NCBI GenBank assembly: GCA_025929585.1
Contig: JAICPY010000004.1
Location: 31,830-95,829, forward strand
DNA length: 64,000 nt
DNA from: Steroidobacter sp.
GTDB lineage: Bacteria; Pseudomonadota; Gammaproteobacteria; Steroidobacterales; Steroidobacteraceae
Direction of reading: 5' to 3'
Numbering within the stretch: the first letter of the stretch is position 1; every line of letters begins with the position of its first letter. This document shows, in pieces, positions 18,393 to 28,091 of this stretch. A program made the translations under genes and the position numbers. The notes under the pieces are model-generated. The model did no database searches. It worked only from the letters and a program-made list of their open reading frames with translations, and was not told the origin of the DNA.

Positions 18393-18854
18393 CTAGGCTT
18401 CGAGAAACCCGAGTTGTCGCCATGCCTCATAAACGAGGACGGCAGCAGCGTTGGAAAGATTCAAACTGCGATTGCCTTCGCGCATGGGAATACGGAGTCG
18501 CTGCGCGAGCGGACAATCTTCGATGATCTGCGTGGGCAACCCGCGCGTTTCGGGCCCAAAAACAAAAGTGTCTGCTTTGACAAACCGCACTGAGTCGTAG
18601 CGCACCGATCCTTTCGTCGAGACCGCGAACCAGCGAGGAGAACCGAGCGATGTGAGGCATTCCTGCAGCGAGCCCCAGGCATGCACATTCGCGAGTAACG
18701 CGTAATCCATTCCGGCTCGGCGCACAGCCTTCTCGCCGATATCGAAGCCGAGCGGCCGTATCAGATGCAGGTGCGATCCGGTGTTGGCGCACAATCGAAT
18801 GATATTGCCGGTATTGGGGGGAATCTCCGGCTGATACAGGACGACGTTGAACAT
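18393..18854 (-). CDS. trmL: tRNA (cytidine(34)-2'-O)-methyltransferase
   Basis: SPOUT-class methyltransferase that 2'-O-methylates the wobble base of tRNA-Leu isoacceptors. The 153-residue product begins MFNVVLYQPEIPPNTGNIIRLCANTG, the family N-terminus. It carries FGPETRGLP and the knot motif IPMREGNRSLNLSNAAAVLVYEAWRQ. The track start (18878) is a TTG eight codons upstream; ATG 18854 fits the family better. Confidence 0.95.
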   Translation of the reverse strand: MFNVVLYQPEIPPNTGNIIRLCANTGSHLHLIRPLGFDIGEKAVRRAGMDYALLANVHAWGSLQECLTSLGSPRWFAVSTKGSVRYDSVRFVKADTFVFGPETRGLPTQIIEDCPLAQRLRIPMREGNRSLNLSNAAAVLVYEAWRQLGFLEA

Positions 18855-18949
18855 GATTAAGGGAAGGTCGGCTTTCAAGGGCTCCAGCGCAAACGAGGCA
18901 GCTTGGGCTAAACTACATTCTCACTGAAGACCGAGCTGCTCGCGCGTCC

Positions 18950-19900
18950 ATGTTGTCACTCGCATTTTGTGGCCTGAAGTTCGATTCGCCCATCGTGCTG
19001 CTATCAGGCTGTGTCGGGTTCGGCGAAGAATACACTCGCGTCGAAGGCTTCTCGAACAAGGACGCAGGCGCGATCGTGCTCAAAGGCACTACCCGTGAGC
19101 CGCGGCTGGGCAATCCACCACATCGCGTTTACGAAACCCCGATGGGCATGCTGAATGCGATCGGTCTGCAGAACCCTGGCGTCGAGCAGGTCGTTACGAG
19201 AATCTTGCCGACGCTCGACTTTAGCGAAACACGCTTCATCGCGAATGTTTGTGGCTCCACTATCGAAGACTACGTCGAGGTCACGCGCCGTTTCGATGAT
19301 TCACCGATCGACGCGATCGAGATCAACATCTCCTGCCCTAACATCAAGGAAGGCGGAGTTCAGTTCGGTAACTACCCTGAAATGTCGGCGCGAGTGGTTG
19401 CAGCTTGCCGTGCGGTAACCAAGAAGCCGCTGATTACCAAACTTTCGCCGAATCAAACCGACATTCGCGAGAACGCGCGTTATTGCATCGAAGCGGGAAG
19501 CGATGCTTTGGCCGTCATCAACACCGTGATGGGCATGGCGATCGATATCCATGCTCGACGTCCGGTAATAGGCAATGTGCAGGGCGGCTTGTCAGGGCCC
19601 GCAATCAAACCGATTGCATTGCTGAAAGTACATCAGGTCTATGAAGTCGCGAGCCGTCATAACGTCCCTATCATCGGACAGGGAGGGATTTGTTCTGCGC
19701 AGGATGCTCTGGAATTCTTGATAGCAGGTGCATCCGCCGTCGGGGTGGGCACTGCGTTGTTTTACGATCCTCTGGTCTGCAAGAAGATCAACGATGGGAT
19801 CGCGGCGTACTTACAGCGCCACAAACTGGGCTCCGTGGCCGACCTCGTCGGGACATCGAGCTCCCATTCGACGCTCGCACAGCGTTCGCAAGCCTGCTAA
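18950..19900 (+). CDS. pyrD: Dihydroorotate dehydrogenase, class 1B
   Basis: Oxidises dihydroorotate to orotate in pyrimidine synthesis. The 316-residue protein resembles the catalytic subunit of class 1B enzymes: SGCVGFGEEY, GLQNPGVEQV, IEINISCPN with the catalytic Cys, INTVMGMAID, GGLSGPAIKPIAL and GQGGI near the C-terminus. Class 1B enzymes are cytosolic, bind FMN and normally pair with an FAD/2Fe-2S subunit (PyrK) that accepts electrons for NAD+. No pyrK is adjacent. Most gammaproteobacteria use the membrane class 2 enzyme, so this form is a notable variation. It converges with ntrC, with two bases between the genes. Confidence 0.92.
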   Translation: MLSLAFCGLKFDSPIVLLSGCVGFGEEYTRVEGFSNKDAGAIVLKGTTREPRLGNPPHRVYETPMGMLNAIGLQNPGVEQVVTRILPTLDFSETRFIANVCGSTIEDYVEVTRRFDDSPIDAIEINISCPNIKEGGVQFGNYPEMSARVVAACRAVTKKPLITKLSPNQTDIRENARYCIEAGSDALAVINTVMGMAIDIHARRPVIGNVQGGLSGPAIKPIALLKVHQVYEVASRHNVPIIGQGGICSAQDALEFLIAGASAVGVGTALFYDPLVCKKINDGIAAYLQRHKLGSVADLVGTSSSHSTLAQRSQAC

Positions 19901-19902
19901 CG

Positions 19903-21300
19903 CTATTCGTCATCCATCGCAAGCTCTTTAAGCTTGCGGGTGAGCGTATTTCGGCCCCACCCGAGCAATCGCGCTGCTTCTTGGCGACCACCTTCCGCCT
20001 TACGAAGTGCAGCTCGAATCAATGTACGCTCGAACTCCGGCATCGCATCGTCCAGTAGCGGCGTTTCACCCGCGTTCAAACGCTTCTCGGCCCAACTGCT
20101 CAGCTGTCGCGTCCACTCGTCTTGAAGGATCGATGGACTAGGCAACCCGCCGAGATCGACTGGAATGTCTTCGGCCTTGATCTCGCGTCCGGGGGCGGTC
20201 ACCGTCAAACGGCGGCAGGCATTGACCAGCTGACGCACGTTGCCGGGCCAATCGAAGTTCGCAAGCGCCGCCGCCGCTTCAGGCGTCATAGTCTTCGCCT
20301 CAACGCCAAGCTCGACCGCAGCGGCTCCGAGGTAATGTATCAAGAGTTCGGGTATGTCTTCGCGTCGGGAGCGCAGCGGCGGTACTTCGATTCGGATCAC
20401 GTTCAAGCGATGAAGCAGATCTTCGCGGAAGAGACTCTGCTTCACTCGCTCTTCGAGATCTTGATGCGTCGCTGCGATCACGCGCACATCGACTCGAACT
20501 GGAACCTGGCCACCGACGCGATAGAATTCGCCCTCCGCGAGCACACGTAATAACCGTGTCTGTAGTTGCGGCGACATGTCGCCGATTTCATCGAGAAACA
20601 ACGTACCGCCATCAGCTTGCTCGAAGCGTCCTCGGCGTAGAGCGTCGGCTCCGGTGAAAGATCCCTTCTCGTGGCCGAACAACTCCGACTCGAGTAGATC
20701 TGCGGTGAAGGCAGAGGTATTCAGCGCGATGAACGCTTTGCTTGCTCGGGGGCTATGCCGATGGAGGGCTCGAGCGACGAGCTCTTTTCCCGTGCCGGAT
20801 TCACCTGTGATCAGCACAGTCATACTGGATCGCGACAGGCGTCCGATGGCACGGAAAACCTCTTGCATCGCGGGCGCGTGCCCGAGCATCTCAGGAATCC
20901 GCCGAGCCTCACTCGTTGTTTCCTCAACGCGCACACTTTGTTGTGCGGCGCGTCTCACCAAGTCGACGGCTTGATCGATATCGAAGGGCTTCGGCAGATA
21001 CTCGAAAGCGCCGCCCTGATAGGCCGCAACTGCGCTATCAAGATCGGAGTGCGCAGTCATCACTATGACTGGAAGCTCCGGTTGACTGACGCGAATATCA
21101 GTCAATAGTTCGAGACCACTGCGTCCTGGCATGCGAACGTCGGTGATCAAAACATCGGGGCGATCGCGGCGTAATGCGGCCAGCGCGGTATCTGCGTGAT
21201 CGAAGGCAGTAGGAACCATGCCTCCCTGGCGCAGCGCTTTCTCAAGGACCCACCGAATTGAGGCGTCGTCATCGACGAGCCAGACGTTAAGAGGCTTCAC
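19903..21300 (-). CDS. ntrC: Nitrogen regulatory response regulator NtrC
   Basis: Sigma-54-dependent activator of nitrogen-assimilation genes. The 465 residues form a receiver domain (phosphorylation site in LITDVRMPG), an AAA+ domain with Walker A GESGTGKE and the sigma-54 contact loop as GSFTGA (one change from GAFTGA), and a C-terminal Fis-type helix-turn-helix (QEAARLLGWGRNTLTRKLKEL). The start overlaps the end of ntrB by 14 bases, so the pair is translationally linked. Likely targets include the glnA promoter described upstream in this window. Confidence 0.96.
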   Translation of the reverse strand: MKPLNVWLVDDDASIRWVLEKALRQGGMVPTAFDHADTALAALRRDRPDVLITDVRMPGRSGLELLTDIRVSQPELPVIVMTAHSDLDSAVAAYQGGAFEYLPKPFDIDQAVDLVRRAAQQSVRVEETTSEARRIPEMLGHAPAMQEVFRAIGRLSRSSMTVLITGESGTGKELVARALHRHSPRASKAFIALNTSAFTADLLESELFGHEKGSFTGADALRRGRFEQADGGTLFLDEIGDMSPQLQTRLLRVLAEGEFYRVGGQVPVRVDVRVIAATHQDLEERVKQSLFREDLLHRLNVIRIEVPPLRSRREDIPELLIHYLGAAAVELGVEAKTMTPEAAAALANFDWPGNVRQLVNACRRLTVTAPGREIKAEDIPVDLGGLPSPSILQDEWTRQLSSWAEKRLNAGETPLLDDAMPEFERTLIRAALRKAEGGRQEAARLLGWGRNTLTRKLKELAMDDE

Positions 21301-22411
21301 TGGTTTCCGGGACGTTAAAAGGCAATAGGATCGTGAAAATGGTCCGGCCGGGCCGGCTCTCGAATTCGATCAAGCCGTCATGTCTAGCGACGAGATCCTG
21401 CGCGATGGCAAGGCCAAGACCGGTTCCATCGCTGCGACCCGTAACAAGCGGGTAGAACAAAGTTTCGCGCAACGCTTCGGGCACGCCTGGACCGTCATCT
21501 TCGAACTGCACGCTCGCGACGACGCGATGACGGCGAGCCCCGATGTTCACGTTCGTGAGCGCCCGTGTGCGCAAGATGATTCGTCCACTAGAGGATCGTC
21601 CTTGTCCAATCGCTTGGAGTGCGTTGCGCCCCAGGTTCAGCATCGCTTGAATGATCAGGTTTCGATCCAAGCGCAGCGGCGGCAGACTCGGGTCATAGTC
21701 GCGATCGATAGTCACCGCGGGCGCATCCGCCGCGAGCAGATGTCCGACGTGCTGCAATAGTTCGTGAATGTTGATGAGCTCCTTGCGGGGAGCGTGCCCG
21801 GGCCCTAGCAGGGCATCGACGAGTGCAACAAGCCGATCTGCTTCGCTGATGATGATCGAGGTGTATTCGCGCATCGAAGCATCTGCGAGCTGGCGGGCGA
21901 GCAACTGAGCTGCACCTCGCAATCCTCCGAGAGGATTCTTGATCTCATGCGCCAGTTGACGAATCATCAAGCGGCTGCCGCCGATCTGGGTCAGCAGCGC
22001 TGTTTCACGTGAGATGCGTTGATGCTGCGTGGCATCTGTCATTTCGATGACGACCGCTGAAGAAACGGAGGAATCTTCGAATGGCGCGACCGTGCAGTCG
22101 ACGACGAGCTCCTCCTCTCCATAGATGGGCCGCAATGACAACTCGCGACGCGAATACGGTCGCCATAGTTCTAGAGCTCGTTCGATCACTGCATCGAGTG
22201 CGGATGCATCCGCCACGAGCTCACGAAGAGGTCGGCCGCGTGCTTGATTGCGGCTGACGCCAAACAGCGTCTCGGCCGCCACGTTCATGAACACGACCGT
22301 GTGGGTGCGATCCGCAATCAAAACGCTAGTGCTGAGTCCATCCAGAATGCGTGCCGCTTCAATCATCGCGTGGTGATGCAATGTAGAAGCTTGCGCGGCG
22401 ATCATATGCAA
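21287..22411 (-). CDS. ntrB: Nitrogen regulation sensor kinase NtrB
   Basis: Cytoplasmic PII-controlled histidine kinase/phosphatase acting on NtrC. The 374 residues contain an N-terminal PAS domain (LDGLSTSVLIADRTHTVVF), the phosphoacceptor region LAHEIKNPLGGLRGAAQLL, an N-box (LNLGRNALQAI) and G-boxes (DDGPGVPE, GTGLGLAIAQ). There is no membrane segment, as expected for NtrB. It lies after the DUF4124 gene and overlaps ntrC. Confidence 0.95.
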   Translation of the reverse strand: MHMIAAQASTLHHHAMIEAARILDGLSTSVLIADRTHTVVFMNVAAETLFGVSRNQARGRPLRELVADASALDAVIERALELWRPYSRRELSLRPIYGEEELVVDCTVAPFEDSSVSSAVVIEMTDATQHQRISRETALLTQIGGSRLMIRQLAHEIKNPLGGLRGAAQLLARQLADASMREYTSIIISEADRLVALVDALLGPGHAPRKELINIHELLQHVGHLLAADAPAVTIDRDYDPSLPPLRLDRNLIIQAMLNLGRNALQAIGQGRSSSGRIILRTRALTNVNIGARRHRVVASVQFEDDGPGVPEALRETLFYPLVTGRSDGTGLGLAIAQDLVARHDGLIEFESRPGRTIFTILLPFNVPETSEAS

Positions 22412-22490
22412 CCCGCTGAACGGGCAGCCGCACCTCGAGTCTTACGCGGCGCCGATAACGGCACCACGGAGACAGGATCAGGACCGATCT

Positions 22491-23192
22491 TTAGGGCTTC
22501 TTGGGTCCGGGTTTGATCGGCTTGATCGGACGGTTCGTCGAAGGATCGACACGAACGTTCTCGCCATTGAGAGCGGCGTAGGAAGGTTGACTGGTTAGAA
22601 GCTTGTTCGCTGCACCGGTGCGCGGGCGAGGTTTCGGCGGTGGGCGCAAGGCCGGGCCGACCGGCGGGTTGGCGATGGAGGCTTGCTGCACCGAGAATCG
22701 GACAGGTGCGGTTTCTTGCAGGCGCTTGCCACTTCGATCGTTGATGACGGCAATTACTGTGTGCAGCCCGCGAGCAATCTCGGTTAGAGAGTAGTCCGTG
22801 GTCGATCCGGTCGCGCTTTCCACCAACCGCCCATCTAAGTACAGATGCACCGTGTGACCGGGCTGAAGTGCCGGATCGATTCGAATGTTCACGTCTACTA
22901 CACCACCGGTATTGATGATGTTGTCGCCCTCTGCCGGCTTCCAAATTTCGAAGTTGCGATAGGCAGGCCCAGGATCGTTCTGCGGCGATCTCGGCGACGT
23001 TGAAGACATCGAGGAGGACGAGGTCGCATCGGCGGGCGCCGACGAACCGACATTCAGTTCCATTCGAGTCGCGCCGGGTACGGCTCGATCCGAATAGTGC
23101 GTCACGCCCTTGTCGTCCACCCACTTCCAGACAGTCTGGCCGGCGAAGACAGGCATCGCGAGCATCGCGAGCAGTAGAAGCGTTGTACGCAT
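22491..23192 (-). CDS. Secreted DUF4124-domain protein
   Basis: A 233-residue exported protein of unknown role. The signal peptide (MRTTLLLLAMLAMPVFA) is followed directly by a DUF4124 domain (VWKWVDDKGVTHYSDRAVPGATRMEL). A Ser-rich linker leads to a beta-rich segment (TVHLYLDGRLVESATGSTTDYSL) resembling an Ig-like fold, and a Pro/Lys-rich tail. The track start is 23 codons too early; ATG 23192 begins the signal peptide. It lies between glnA and ntrB on the same strand, an arrangement I recall from other gammaproteobacteria, with no explained link to nitrogen control. Confidence 0.85.
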   Translation of the reverse strand: MRTTLLLLAMLAMPVFAGQTVWKWVDDKGVTHYSDRAVPGATRMELNVGSSAPADATSSSSMSSTSPRSPQNDPGPAYRNFEIWKPAEGDNIINTGGVVDVNIRIDPALQPGHTVHLYLDGRLVESATGSTTDYSLTEIARGLHTVIAVINDRSGKRLQETAPVRFSVQQASIANPPVGPALRPPPKPRPRTGAANKLLTSQPSYAALNGENVRVDPSTNRPIKPIKPGPKKP

Positions 23193-23279
23193 GACAGCAG
23201 AGCATATCCGCTTCGCCTCGGCCTTACAAAAGGGGTGACGGCACAATGTGAACGCCGTCACCGAGCTACCCCGTGAAGC

Positions 23280-23307
23280 AGGCGCCAGGCCGGAGGACCT
23301 GGCGCCT
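23280..23307. terminator. Hairpin after glnA
   Basis: AGGCGCCAGG and CCTGGCGCCT form a perfect 10-bp stem with an 8-base loop, starting about 8 bases after the glnA stop. On the minus strand the 3' T-run is poor; on the plus strand the stem is followed by TTTT. It probably reduces transcription from glnA into the DUF4124-ntrBC genes, as happens between glnA and ntrB in enterics (analogy). Confidence 0.65.
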
Positions 23308-23315
23308 TTTGATGC

Positions 23316-24728
23316 TTACACGCTGTAGTACAACTCGAACTCCAACGGATGCGTCGACATTCTGACCTTGGTCACTTCCTGCATCTTCAATGCGATGTAC
23401 GCATCGATAACGTCGTCAGTAAACACGCCGCCTGCTTTCAGGAATCCGCGATCCGCATCCAGCGATTGCAGGGCCTGCTCCAACGAGTAACACACTTCAG
23501 GAATGTTCTTCGCTTCCTCTGGCGGAAGATCGTAGAGATCTTTGTCCGATGCATCGCCTGGATGAATCTTGTTCTGGATGCCGTCCAGTCCAGCCATGAG
23601 CATCGCTGCAAATGCGAGATATGGGTTGGCGGTGGAATCCGGAAAACGTACTTCGATGCGACGGCCCTTTGGATTTGAAACCCACGGGATACGAATTGAA
23701 GCGGAGCGATTGCGAGCGGAGTACGCCAGCATCACGGGCGCTTCGAAATGCGGCACCAAGCGCTTGTAGCTGTTCGTGCTCGCGTTCGTGAAAGCATTGA
23801 TCGCCTTCGCGTGCTTGATGATGCCGCCGATGTAGTAGAGCGCGAGATCCGAAAGCCCTGCGTACCTATCGCCGGCGAAGAGCGGCTTGCCATCCTTCGA
23901 GATGGATTGGTGCACGTGCATGCCGCTACCGTTGTCGCCCACGATTGGCTTCGGCATGAATGTGGCTGTTTTACCGTACGCATGTGCCACGTTGTGGATT
24001 GCGTACTTGAGCATCTGCACCTCGTCAGCTTTACGCACGAGCGTGTTCGCATTGACGCCGATCTCGCACTGACCCGCTGTTGCGACTTCGTGGTGATGGA
24101 CTTCGACCTTCATTCCCAATTCTTCGAGTGCCATACACATGGCTGAACGAATGTCTTGGAACGAGTCGACAGGAGGAACCGGGAAATAGCCGCCCTTGAC
24201 GCCCGGACGATGCGCCTTATTGCCGTCCTCGTATTGCTTGCCCGAGCTCCACGCAGCTTCAACAGATTCGATGTCGAAGAAGGAGCCGGCCATCGTCGTG
24301 CCGTAACGCACGTTGTCGAAGATAAAGAACTCGTTCTCCGGTCCGAACAGCGCACGATCGCCGATTCCCGTCGATTTCAGGTAGGCCTCCGCGCGCTTTG
24401 CGAGTGAACGCGGATCGCGGTCGTAGCCCTGCATCGTCGAAGGCTCCAGGACGTCACACCGGATGATCAGTGTGGTCTCCTCGAAGAACGGATCTACGAC
24501 GGCGGTCGATGCATCTGGCATCAAGACCATGTCGGATTCGTTGATGCCCTTCCAGCCCGAGATCGACGAGCCGTCGAACATCTTGCCGTCTTCAAAGAAG
24601 CTTTGATCAACGGTATGAGCGGGAACGGTGACGTGCTGCTCCTTACCGCGCGTATCCGTAAAACGCAGATCCACGAACTTGACTTCCTTTTCCTTCAACA
24701 TGCTGAGAACTTCAGCGGGGGTCGTCAT
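23316..24728 (-). CDS. glnA: Glutamine synthetase type I
   Basis: ATP-dependent synthesis of glutamine from glutamate and ammonia; dodecameric cytoplasmic enzyme. The 470-residue protein begins [23 protein letters not shown]. It carries FDGSSISGW, the ATP-binding block GSGMHVHQS, and the adenylylation-site region [11 protein letters not shown] (Tyr target of GlnE). ATG 24728 is preceded by GGAGGAGACC, which rules out the 41 extra codons in the track. Expression is likely controlled by the sigma-54 promoter and NtrC sites annotated upstream. Confidence 0.98.
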   Translation of the reverse strand: MTTPAEVLSMLKEKEVKFVDLRFTDTRGKEQHVTVPAHTVDQSFFEDGKMFDGSSISGWKGINESDMVLMPDASTAVVDPFFEETTLIIRCDVLEPSTMQGYDRDPRSLAKRAEAYLKSTGIGDRALFGPENEFFIFDNVRYGTTMAGSFFDIESVEAAWSSGKQYEDGNKAHRPGVKGGYFPVPPVDSFQDIRSAMCMALEELGMKVEVHHHEVATAGQCEIGVNANTLVRKADEVQMLKYAIHNVAHAYGKTATFMPKPIVGDNGSGMHVHQSISKDGKPLFAGDRYAGLSDLALYYIGGIIKHAKAINAFTNASTNSYKRLVPHFEAPVMLAYSARNRSASIRIPWVSNPKGRRIEVRFPDSTANPYLAFAAMLMAGLDGIQNKIHPGDASDKDLYDLPPEEAKNIPEVCYSLEQALQSLDADRGFLKAGGVFTDDVIDAYIALKMQEVTKVRMSTHPLEFELYYSV

Positions 24729-24815
24729 GAGGTCTCCTCCGGTAGACGGCGAATTGGGTTGCCTCGGGCCGCTCGCCGCTGCGAACCGGAGGGTTATGGA
24801 GTCTGGCTCGCGAAA

Positions 24816-24832
24816 TTGCAGGAACCATGCCA
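24816..24832 (-). promoter_or_regulatory. Sigma-54 promoter of glnA
   Basis: On the minus strand the sequence reads TGGCATGGTTCCTGCAA. GG (-24) and GC (-12) are exactly ten bases apart, as sigma-54 promoters require, with TGGCA matching the -24 consensus and TGCAA the -12 element. It lies about 90 bases before the glnA start codon. Confidence 0.75.
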
Positions 24833-24833
24833 T

Positions 24834-24850
24834 CGCACCGTGATGGCGCA
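24834..24850. promoter_or_regulatory. Second, weaker NtrC-like site
   Basis: CGCACCGTGATGGCGCA has the NtrC dyad layout (GCAC-N7-GCGC) with one changed base in the right half. It lies immediately upstream of the sigma-54 promoter and could be a low-affinity site, which in enterics often accompanies strong upstream sites. Confidence 0.4.
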
Positions 24851-24928
24851 AATCACAGTAGTAGAGCGGTTTCGTGAGCCGTAGTTACAAAAGCCCGGCA
24901 CCATAGTAGAGCGTTTCCAAGCTATCCA

Positions 24929-24945
24929 TGCACTGATTTTGTGCA
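24929..24945. promoter_or_regulatory. NtrC binding site (enhancer) upstream of glnA
   Basis: TGCACTGATTTTGTGCA is a perfect match to the NtrC dyad TGCAC-N7-GTGCA, with one further symmetric base pair (A/T) on each side. It is about 100 bases upstream of the sigma-54 promoter, normal enhancer distance, and close to the divergent glyQ promoter region. Confidence 0.75.
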
Positions 24946-24988
24946 TGCGGGGCGATTTGGAAGCCAGCGGCGGGTTCTACGCCCAAGC

Positions 24989-24994
24989 TATACT
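24989..24994 (+). promoter_or_regulatory. Candidate -10 element for glyQ
   Basis: TATACT lies 32 bases before the glyQ start codon. A good -35 element is not visible at 16-18 bases. Weak call. Confidence 0.3.
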
Positions 24995-25026
24995 CGCGCG
25001 CTCTTTACTTATCTGTATCGCCAACA

Positions 25027-25944
25027 ATGTCGAGAAAACGGCCCGAACCTCCTCGAACCTTCCAAGACTTGATCTTTGCGTTGCAAAGCTACTGGTCGAG
25101 GCAAGGCTGCGTAATCCTTCAGCCGTACGACATGGAGATGGGAGCCGGCACCTTTCACACCGGCACATTGCTTCGAGCTGTCGGGCCGGAGCCCTGGAAT
25201 GCGGCCTATGTGCAACCTTCGAGGCGCCCTACGGACGGTCGTTACGGAGACAACCCGTTTCGCCTCCAACACTACTACCAGTTTCAGGTGGTACTGAAGC
25301 CATCTCCGGAGAATATCGTCGATCTATACCTCGGATCACTCGAATTTCTGGGTTTTGATCCGCTCACGCATGACATCCGACTGGTCGAAGACAATTGGGA
25401 GTCTCCAACGCTCGGTGCCTGGGGTCTGGGCTGGGAGGTTTGGCTAAATGGCATGGAGGTCACTCAGTTCACGTACTTTCAGCAGGTCGGGGGGCTGGAC
25501 TGTCGACCCGTCATGGGCGAGATCACCTATGGCCTGGAACGCCTCGCCATGTACCTGCAGGGCGTGGAAAGCATCTATGACATCCTCTGGGCGGACACAC
25601 TGACGGGCTCGGTCACGTACGGCGACGTGTATCACCAGAACGAGGTCGAGCAATCAAAGTACAACTTCGAGTTGGCGGACACTGCACAGCTCTTCAGGCA
25701 CTTCGACGAACACGAGGCAACGTGCAAGTCCCTCCTCACGAACGGGCTTGCTCTGCCGGCCTACGAGCAAATGTTGAAGACCTCCCACACCTTCAACTTG
25801 CTCGACGCTCGCAAGGCCATTTCCGTCACCGAACGTCAGCGGTTCATCTTGCGAGTTCGGGCGCTCGCCAAGGAAGTAGCGCAAACCTACTTCAACACGC
25901 GTGAAGCTCTCGGTTTTCCCATGCTGAAGGCTGCCTCCCGGTAA
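25027..25944 (+). CDS. glyQ: Glycyl-tRNA synthetase alpha subunit
   Basis: Catalytic subunit of the bacterial heterotetrameric GlyRS that charges tRNA-Gly. The 305 residues include [60 protein letters not shown] and [25 protein letters not shown], all near-invariant in the family. It is followed 65 bases later by glyS and divergent from glnA. Confidence 0.98.
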   Translation: MSRKRPEPPRTFQDLIFALQSYWSRQGCVILQPYDMEMGAGTFHTGTLLRAVGPEPWNAAYVQPSRRPTDGRYGDNPFRLQHYYQFQVVLKPSPENIVDLYLGSLEFLGFDPLTHDIRLVEDNWESPTLGAWGLGWEVWLNGMEVTQFTYFQQVGGLDCRPVMGEITYGLERLAMYLQGVESIYDILWADTLTGSVTYGDVYHQNEVEQSKYNFELADTAQLFRHFDEHEATCKSLLTNGLALPAYEQMLKTSHTFNLLDARKAISVTERQRFILRVRALAKEVAQTYFNTREALGFPMLKAASR

Positions 25945-26009
25945 GAGCACGCAAACCGGTTTGTTGACGAGACTATGAAGAATTTCAGCAAAGGGAATAT
26001 CGGCGGCCG

Positions 26010-28085
26010 ATGAGCAAACGCGATTTTTTGGTTGAGATTGGCTCAGAAGAACTGCCGCCGAAGGCGCTGTTCGCCATGGCGGCAGCCTTCGCGGACGGAA
26101 TTACCCGTGAGCTTTCCAATGCATCCATCTCACATGGGGCGGTGCAATGGTTCGCGACGCCTCGGAGAATGGCGGTACACATCAACGCGGTTGCTGATCG
26201 TCAGCCGGATCAGCGGATCACACGGCTCGGGCCGGCGATCGCGCAAGCATTCGATCCTTCCGGCCAACCGACAAAAGCTGCTTTAGGATTCGCTGCCTCG
26301 TGTGGTACGCAGGTCGAATCGCTCCAGCAGGTCGATGGTCCGAAGGGACGGGTATTGCAGTACGTCGGCAGCAAAGTCGGTGCGCAAACTACTGCTCTAC
26401 TACCTGACATTGTTAACGCGTCGTTACGCACGTTGCCTATCGCACGGCGAATGAGATGGGGTGCTGGTACGGAAGAATTCGTAAGGCCGGTACATTGGAT
26501 CGTGATGCTCTTCGGAGCGAGCACCGTCGATGCCCAGATACTTGGGATTCGCACCGGCAAAGCATCGCGTGGACATCGGTTTCATGCGCCGCGCGAGATC
26601 GTGATTCGATCCCCTGCATCGTACGTTTCTTCATTGGCGAAAGCGTACGTCCTTGCGGATGTCTCGGAGCGCCGGGAGCGAATTCGCCTCGCAGTGACGG
26701 ATTTGGCGCAATCGCTCGGCGGCGCGGCGGTAATCGATCCAGCTCTTCTGGATGAAGTGACTGCTCTTGTGGAGTGGCCAGTACCGATCGCAGGTCGCTT
26801 TGATGCTCAGTATCTCGAGCTACCGCAAGAAGTCCCGATCGCAACGATGCAGGATCATCAGCGATATTTCCCGGTGCGAGATGCTTCGGGCCGACTGATG
26901 AATTCTTTTATTACGGTCGCGAATATCGAAAGTCGTGATCCGAGCAAAGTCAGGGACGGCAATGAGCGCGTCGTGCGCCCGCGGCTTGCCGATGCCGCAT
27001 TCTTTTGGCGAGTTGACCGTAACGAGAGACTCGCGGCGCGATGCGAGAGCCTGAAGACGGTTACCTTCCAAAGCCAGCTCGGATCTTTGTTCGATCGAAC
27101 GCAGCGAATGGCTCAGCTCGCCGGTCGGATTGCATCTAACGTTGAGGCGGATCCCGCATTGGCCCAACGCGCGGCTCACCTCAGTAAATGCGATCTGCTC
27201 ACATCGATGGTAGCGGAGTTTCCCGAACTTCAGGGCACCATGGGCAAGTACTACGCGGAGCATGATGGCGAGGCCCCCGAGGTCTTTAGGGCGCTTGAAG
27301 AGCAGTACTTGCCTCGTTTCGCGGGAGATCGTCTGCCTGAGACAGCGACTGGACGCGCACTTGCATTAGCGGACAAGCTAGATTTAATCGCCGGTATTTT
27401 CGCAATCGGCCAAAAACCAACAGGTACCCGCGATCCGTACGGGCTGCGACGTGCGGCACTAGGTATTTTGCGGATCTGTTCGGAGGCGCGGCTCGATCTG
27501 GACTTGCGTGAGCTCGTGAACAATGCGGTAGCGTTGCAACCTATCGCGGCTGCTGAAGGGGTTGGAGAGGAAATCTGGCTCTATATTGCTGAACGTCTGC
27601 GCGGTACCTACTTGGAGTCGGATCCTGCCGTGACGACGGAGATGTTCGACGCTGTACTCGCATCGCAAACGAGCTCACCGATAGATATCGACTCCCGCTT
27701 GCAGGCGCTGAAAGCGTTTCTCACGTTACCGCCCAGTATCAGTTTGGCGAATGCGAATAAACGCATCGCAAACATTCTGCGCAAGGCAGGCGCGATTGAA
27801 GGCACTCAAGAGGTCGACCGCTCCAAATTGATCGATGCAGCCGAGCAAACTCTGTACGACCATCTCGTGGCGCTTGAACCCTCTGTGACGAAGGCATTCG
27901 CCCATCGCCAATACGAACGCGCATTGACCGAGCTTGCGCAACTCAAAGAGAACGTCGATGCATTCTTCGATTCCGTCATGGTAATGACCGAAGATGCCGA
28001 GCTTCGTGCGAATCGGCTCGTATTGCTGTCCAAGATCCGGGAGCTGTTCCTGCGTGCAGCGGATTTGTCCAAACTTCCGGGATAG
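26010..28085 (+). CDS. glyS: Glycyl-tRNA synthetase beta subunit
   Basis: tRNA-binding subunit of GlyRS, 691 residues, normal length. Diagnostic stretches are FLVEIGSEELPPKALFAM, MRWGAGTEEFVRPVHWIVMLFG, EVPIATMQDHQRYFPV, DLLTSMVAEFPELQGTMGKYYA and KPTGTRDPYGLRRAALGILRI. The C-terminal part carries the anticodon-binding DALR-like helices (FFDSVMVMTEDAELRANRLVLL). It is transcribed with glyQ. In many relatives gmhB sits between glyS and the acyltransferase gene; here it does not. Confidence 0.98.
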   Translation: MSKRDFLVEIGSEELPPKALFAMAAAFADGITRELSNASISHGAVQWFATPRRMAVHINAVADRQPDQRITRLGPAIAQAFDPSGQPTKAALGFAASCGTQVESLQQVDGPKGRVLQYVGSKVGAQTTALLPDIVNASLRTLPIARRMRWGAGTEEFVRPVHWIVMLFGASTVDAQILGIRTGKASRGHRFHAPREIVIRSPASYVSSLAKAYVLADVSERRERIRLAVTDLAQSLGGAAVIDPALLDEVTALVEWPVPIAGRFDAQYLELPQEVPIATMQDHQRYFPVRDASGRLMNSFITVANIESRDPSKVRDGNERVVRPRLADAAFFWRVDRNERLAARCESLKTVTFQSQLGSLFDRTQRMAQLAGRIASNVEADPALAQRAAHLSKCDLLTSMVAEFPELQGTMGKYYAEHDGEAPEVFRALEEQYLPRFAGDRLPETATGRALALADKLDLIAGIFAIGQKPTGTRDPYGLRRAALGILRICSEARLDLDLRELVNNAVALQPIAAAEGVGEEIWLYIAERLRGTYLESDPAVTTEMFDAVLASQTSSPIDIDSRLQALKAFLTLPPSISLANANKRIANILRKAGAIEGTQEVDRSKLIDAAEQTLYDHLVALEPSVTKAFAHRQYERALTELAQLKENVDAFFDSVMVMTEDAELRANRLVLLSKIRELFLRAADLSKLPG

Positions 28086-28091
28086 AAACGC

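Noticed and set aside
22001-22016. Possible third parS (TGTTTCACGTGAGATG) in ntrB
   Set aside because: Three mismatches in the right half destroy the palindrome; it looks like chance within coding sequence.
22402-23205. 267-codon minus-strand ORF over the DUF4124 gene
   Set aside because: Low-complexity Arg/Ser/Cys translation in a shifted frame; the DUF4124 frame has a signal peptide and domain.
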